A DNA stretch of 64,000 nucleotides from Maridesulfovibrio salexigens DSM 2638. GTDB taxonomy: Bacteria; Desulfobacterota; Desulfovibrionia; Desulfovibrionales; Desulfovibrionaceae. The DNA lies in NCBI RefSeq assembly GCF_000023445.1, contig NC_012881.1:501501-565500 (forward strand), given 5' to 3'. Below the pieces are notes generated by a model. It was not told the DNA's origin. It made no database searches and saw nothing but the letters and a program-made list of their open reading frames with translations. Made by a program: the position numbers and the translations under genes. Of this stretch, positions 61,663 through 64,000 are shown in pieces; position 1 is the stretch's first letter; each line of letters opens with the position of its first letter.

Positions 61663-63363
61663 ATGCAGCTGGCCCGAATGATTGATTTGGCCCGTGGCTC
61701 GGGACGCGTTGATCTGGTTATCCGTAACTGTCGGGTGGTTAATGTGCTTAGCGGGGAAATTCATCAAGCGGATGTAGGTATTGCTGATGGATTTTTCTTG
61801 GGATTCGGTGCTTATAAAGGCAAACACGAGTATGATGCTAAGGGACGTTTTTTGCTTCCGGGTCTGGTGGAAGGGCATATTCACATTGAATCCACTTTGC
61901 TGACCCCGCCCGGTTTTGCCCGTGCCGTTGCCGAGCATGGCACAGCTGCCGTTGTTTGTGATCCCCATGAGATAGCCAATGTGTTGGGCCGGACGGGAGT
62001 GGAGTATATGCTCAAGACTTCCCGCTACTTGCCGGTGTCCATCTTTTTTATGTTTCCTTCCTGCGTTCCGGCTACTGCATTGGAGGATTCCGGTGCCCGG
62101 TTAAATTCTGTTGATGTGGAGCACTTCCTGCGTCTCTATCCAGACAGGATTCTAGGACTGGCCGAGATGATGAATTTTCCCGGAGTTCTTGCCGGGGATG
62201 AAGTGGTTCTTTCCAAGTTGAAAGCCGCCGCAGGCAAGGTGATTGACGGTCATGCGCCGCTTCTTTCCGGCATGGACCTGAATGGATATGTCCTTGCCGG
62301 ACCGCGCAGTGACCACGAATGTTCAAATATTTCTGAAGCATTGGAGAAAATGCGTGCGGGAATGCATTTGATGATGCGTGAAGGTTCCCTTGAACGGAAT
62401 ATGGAAGACCTGCTCGGTGTGGTTAATGATTTCAATTCCCAGAATATTTCAATAGTTACTGACGACCGCAATGTGCTGGACCTGCGTGAAAACGGGCATC
62501 TTGATTACGGCCTGCGTCGGGCGGTTGCTCTGGGCATGGACCCGATCAGGGCGGTACAGATGGTTTCCATCAATCCGGCCCGTTACTTTGGATTGAACGG
62601 TTACGGGGCCATCGGACCGGGGTTCAAGGCTAATTGCTTTCTGGTGGATGATCTTAAGGATTTCACTATCCATGATGTCTTCTTGAGCGGATTGCAGTTA
62701 GATGAACATGATTTTGAATCCGGCAATGGCTTGCCTGTGCGCAGCTCCATGAATATCGGTGCTGAAATTAATGAATCAATGTTTGAGCCGGAAAAAGGCA
62801 GTGGTAAAATTCGGGTTATCGGAACTTCTCACGGTCAATTGTTGACTGAAAATCTGGTAATGGAACCGCTTCTCGAAGATGGCATACCCATTGCCGATCC
62901 CGCACGAGATATCTGCAAGCTTACTGTTATCGAACGGCATCGGGCCACAGGTCACTACGCTACCGGTTTTGTGCGCGGATTGGGAATTACCGATGGCGCT
63001 ATTGCCGGAACAGTAGCCCATGACTCCCATAACCTGATCGTTGCCGGGATGAATGATGCTGACATGGTGTTGGCGGCGCAGGAAGTGGTGCGTATGGGCG
63101 GCGGGTTTGTGGTTGTACGTGAAGGCAGTATCGTAGCTACCTTGCCATTGCCTATTGCAGGTCTGATGAGTGACAAGGGACTTGTTGAAGTGGCTGATGG
63201 GGTGCGCGAACTTAATCGGGCCACACAAAAGCTGGGCTGTTCTTACAATCCCTTCATGCTTATCTCCTTTTTGGCCCTCCCGGTAATCCCCAGCCTGAAA
63301 CTTACCGACCGGGGATTAGTGGATGTGGATGCATTTGATTTTACCGGGCTGTGGACTGATTAG
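61663..63363 (+). CDS. ade: Adenine deaminase
   Basis: A 566-residue amidohydrolase that deaminates adenine to hypoxanthine. Metal-binding HIHIESTLLTPPGFARAVAE and CDPHEIANVLG, then VIDGHAPLLSG, SDHECSNISEA and the late VAHDSHNLIVAGMND are family signatures. The start is ATG 61663 behind GGAGG; an in-frame codon at 61636 has no site. Its stop overlaps by four bases the stop of the convergent aldehyde oxidoreductase gene. Confidence 0.95.
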   Translation: MQLARMIDLARGSGRVDLVIRNCRVVNVLSGEIHQADVGIADGFFLGFGAYKGKHEYDAKGRFLLPGLVEGHIHIESTLLTPPGFARAVAEHGTAAVVCDPHEIANVLGRTGVEYMLKTSRYLPVSIFFMFPSCVPATALEDSGARLNSVDVEHFLRLYPDRILGLAEMMNFPGVLAGDEVVLSKLKAAAGKVIDGHAPLLSGMDLNGYVLAGPRSDHECSNISEALEKMRAGMHLMMREGSLERNMEDLLGVVNDFNSQNISIVTDDRNVLDLRENGHLDYGLRRAVALGMDPIRAVQMVSINPARYFGLNGYGAIGPGFKANCFLVDDLKDFTIHDVFLSGLQLDEHDFESGNGLPVRSSMNIGAEINESMFEPEKGSGKIRVIGTSHGQLLTENLVMEPLLEDGIPIADPARDICKLTVIERHRATGHYATGFVRGLGITDGAIAGTVAHDSHNLIVAGMNDADMVLAAQEVVRMGGGFVVVREGSIVATLPLPIAGLMSDKGLVEVADGVRELNRATQKLGCSYNPFMLISFLALPVIPSLKLTDRGLVDVDAFDFTGLWTD

Positions 63364-64000
63364 CAGCGCTTTCCTCCGCAGGGATAATCTTCCAGTTCGC
63401 ACATGGGCGGACCATCCCATTCCTTGCGGGCCGGGGTGTCTGCCAGACCTTGGCATACAAACTCAAGCTCCAGTTCCTTAAGCCGTTCCGGAGTGGGACA
63501 GCCGTGCTGATCATAGCCGCGTAATTCATAGTAGCGGCTTAGGTGCTGTTCGTGCTTTCTGAGATCGGCCTTTCCTTCTTCAGTGTCGCGGATTTCCGGC
63601 TTCTGCGGCATGCGGTCATCCCTGCGGGTGGTTCCCTGCCGGATGTTGAAGGCATGTTCCAGCGCATAGACCCTGTCTGCCGCCTGTTCCAGCTTTTCGG
63701 CAGTGTAATCCTCTCCGGTTGCTGCGCTGAGCAGTTCAGCCAAGCCTTCGAATATTGGTTTCTTCCAGACCAGCGGCATGGCGCTAATCCAATTGTTCAC
63801 TGCTCCCTTACAGCGACCGATACAATCAGTCAGGGTGGTCATGCGTTCTCCGACAATTACAGCCGGGGCCGGATCGTCATCCACATTTTCCATTAGTAGC
63901 CCCTGTTCTTTCAAAATGGGAAACATGTCCGGGTCCGGCTGGCTGAAGGCCCATGAACGACCGCGCAGATGGTCGGCACCACGGGTGGAGGTGGCGTGTG
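63360..64000 (-). CDS. Aldehyde:ferredoxin oxidoreductase, C-terminal part (cut by window end)
   Basis: The last 213 codons of a tungsten-type aldehyde:ferredoxin oxidoreductase; the gene continues past 64000. The readable start of the fragment HATSTRGADHLRG matches the tungstopterin-binding signature of the family. A further marker is the Cys in TTLTDCIGRCKG, which lies where the family has a cluster Cys. The enzyme oxidises aldehydes to acids with ferredoxin; no link to the choline locus is implied by distance. Tail to tail with ade. Confidence 0.9.
   Translation of the reverse strand, partial: HATSTRGADHLRGRSWAFSQPDPDMFPILKEQGLLMENVDDDPAPAVIVGERMTTLTDCIGRCKGAVNNWISAMPLVWKKPIFEGLAELLSAATGEDYTAEKLEQAADRVYALEHAFNIRQGTTRRDDRMPQKPEIRDTEEGKADLRKHEQHLSRYYELRGYDQHGCPTPERLKELELEFVCQGLADTPARKEWDGPPMCELEDYPCGGKRC

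Overview
The window reads as chromosome of a marine, strictly anaerobic, flagellated sulfate reducer of the Desulfovibrionaceae, most like Desulfovibrio/Maridesulfovibrio. This rests on recognised gene content (an oxygen-sensitive choline lyase microcompartment of the Desulfovibrio type, a CoA-dehydratase-type activase, an aldehyde:ferredoxin oxidoreductase, lar genes, flagellar hook genes) and on the moderate GC content. It is not based on a database search. I see no rRNA, tRNA, CRISPR array, insertion sequence or phage gene.

Layout. 1-7.7 kb: a MarR regulator, a giant two-headed CoA-dehydratase activase, a methyltransferase, a flavodoxin-like protein, a Fur-family regulator with a palindromic promoter, a tiny membrane protein and a DUF362 protein. 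7.9-27.5 kb: the main system, a complete glycyl-radical microcompartment locus for choline (GRM2 type). A MerR-family regulator, a small unknown protein and a ten-helix transporter lie on the minus strand. A long divergent control region with MerR-type promoters follows, then about 20 plus-strand genes: eight shell proteins, cutC/cutD, two aldehyde dehydrogenase paralogues (one without its catalytic cysteine), alcohol dehydrogenase, PduL, PduS, EutJ, a PduM-like protein, EutP and a Cys-rich small protein. 27.4-30.5 kb: larC-larE-larB for the nickel-pincer cofactor, without larA. 30.6-41.4 kb: single genes (ferredoxin-type aldo/keto reductase, patatin lipoprotein, glycosyltransferase-like protein, acyltransferase, DUF554, DUF190, Crp/Fnr, Gph) and an HDOD/histidine kinase/response regulator cluster. 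41.4-52.0 kb: a ten-gene galactose operon (galT, galK, LacI-type regulator, galM, sugar ABC transporter, PfkB kinase, D-lyxose-isomerase-like protein). 52.6-61.6 kb: an ECF sigma factor and a soluble zinc-finger anti-sigma candidate, then flgD, flgE, flgK, flgL and fliD. 61.7-64.0 kb: adenine deaminase, meeting tail to tail an aldehyde:ferredoxin oxidoreductase cut by the window end.

How the main system would work. CutD generates the glycyl radical on CutC, which splits choline into trimethylamine and acetaldehyde inside a protein shell. The active aldehyde dehydrogenase makes acetyl-CoA and NADH, PduL turns acetyl-CoA into acetyl phosphate, and the iron alcohol dehydrogenase reduces a second acetaldehyde to ethanol to regenerate NAD+. 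PduS and two PduT-type shell trimers, each with a pore cysteine, offer a possible electron path through the shell. The MerR-family protein is the obvious regulator: the transporter operon and the shell operon each start at a promoter with a 19-20 bp spacer containing a CCTTCCCC-type dyad.

The most notable signals beyond the standard parts list are the dead aldehyde dehydrogenase paralogue, a shell protein carrying a Rho-N/SAP-like tail, a dispersed palindromic repeat that abuts the ribosome binding site of four genes (one copy holding four extra hairpins), and an Asp-box module found once in FlgK and twice in FlgL.
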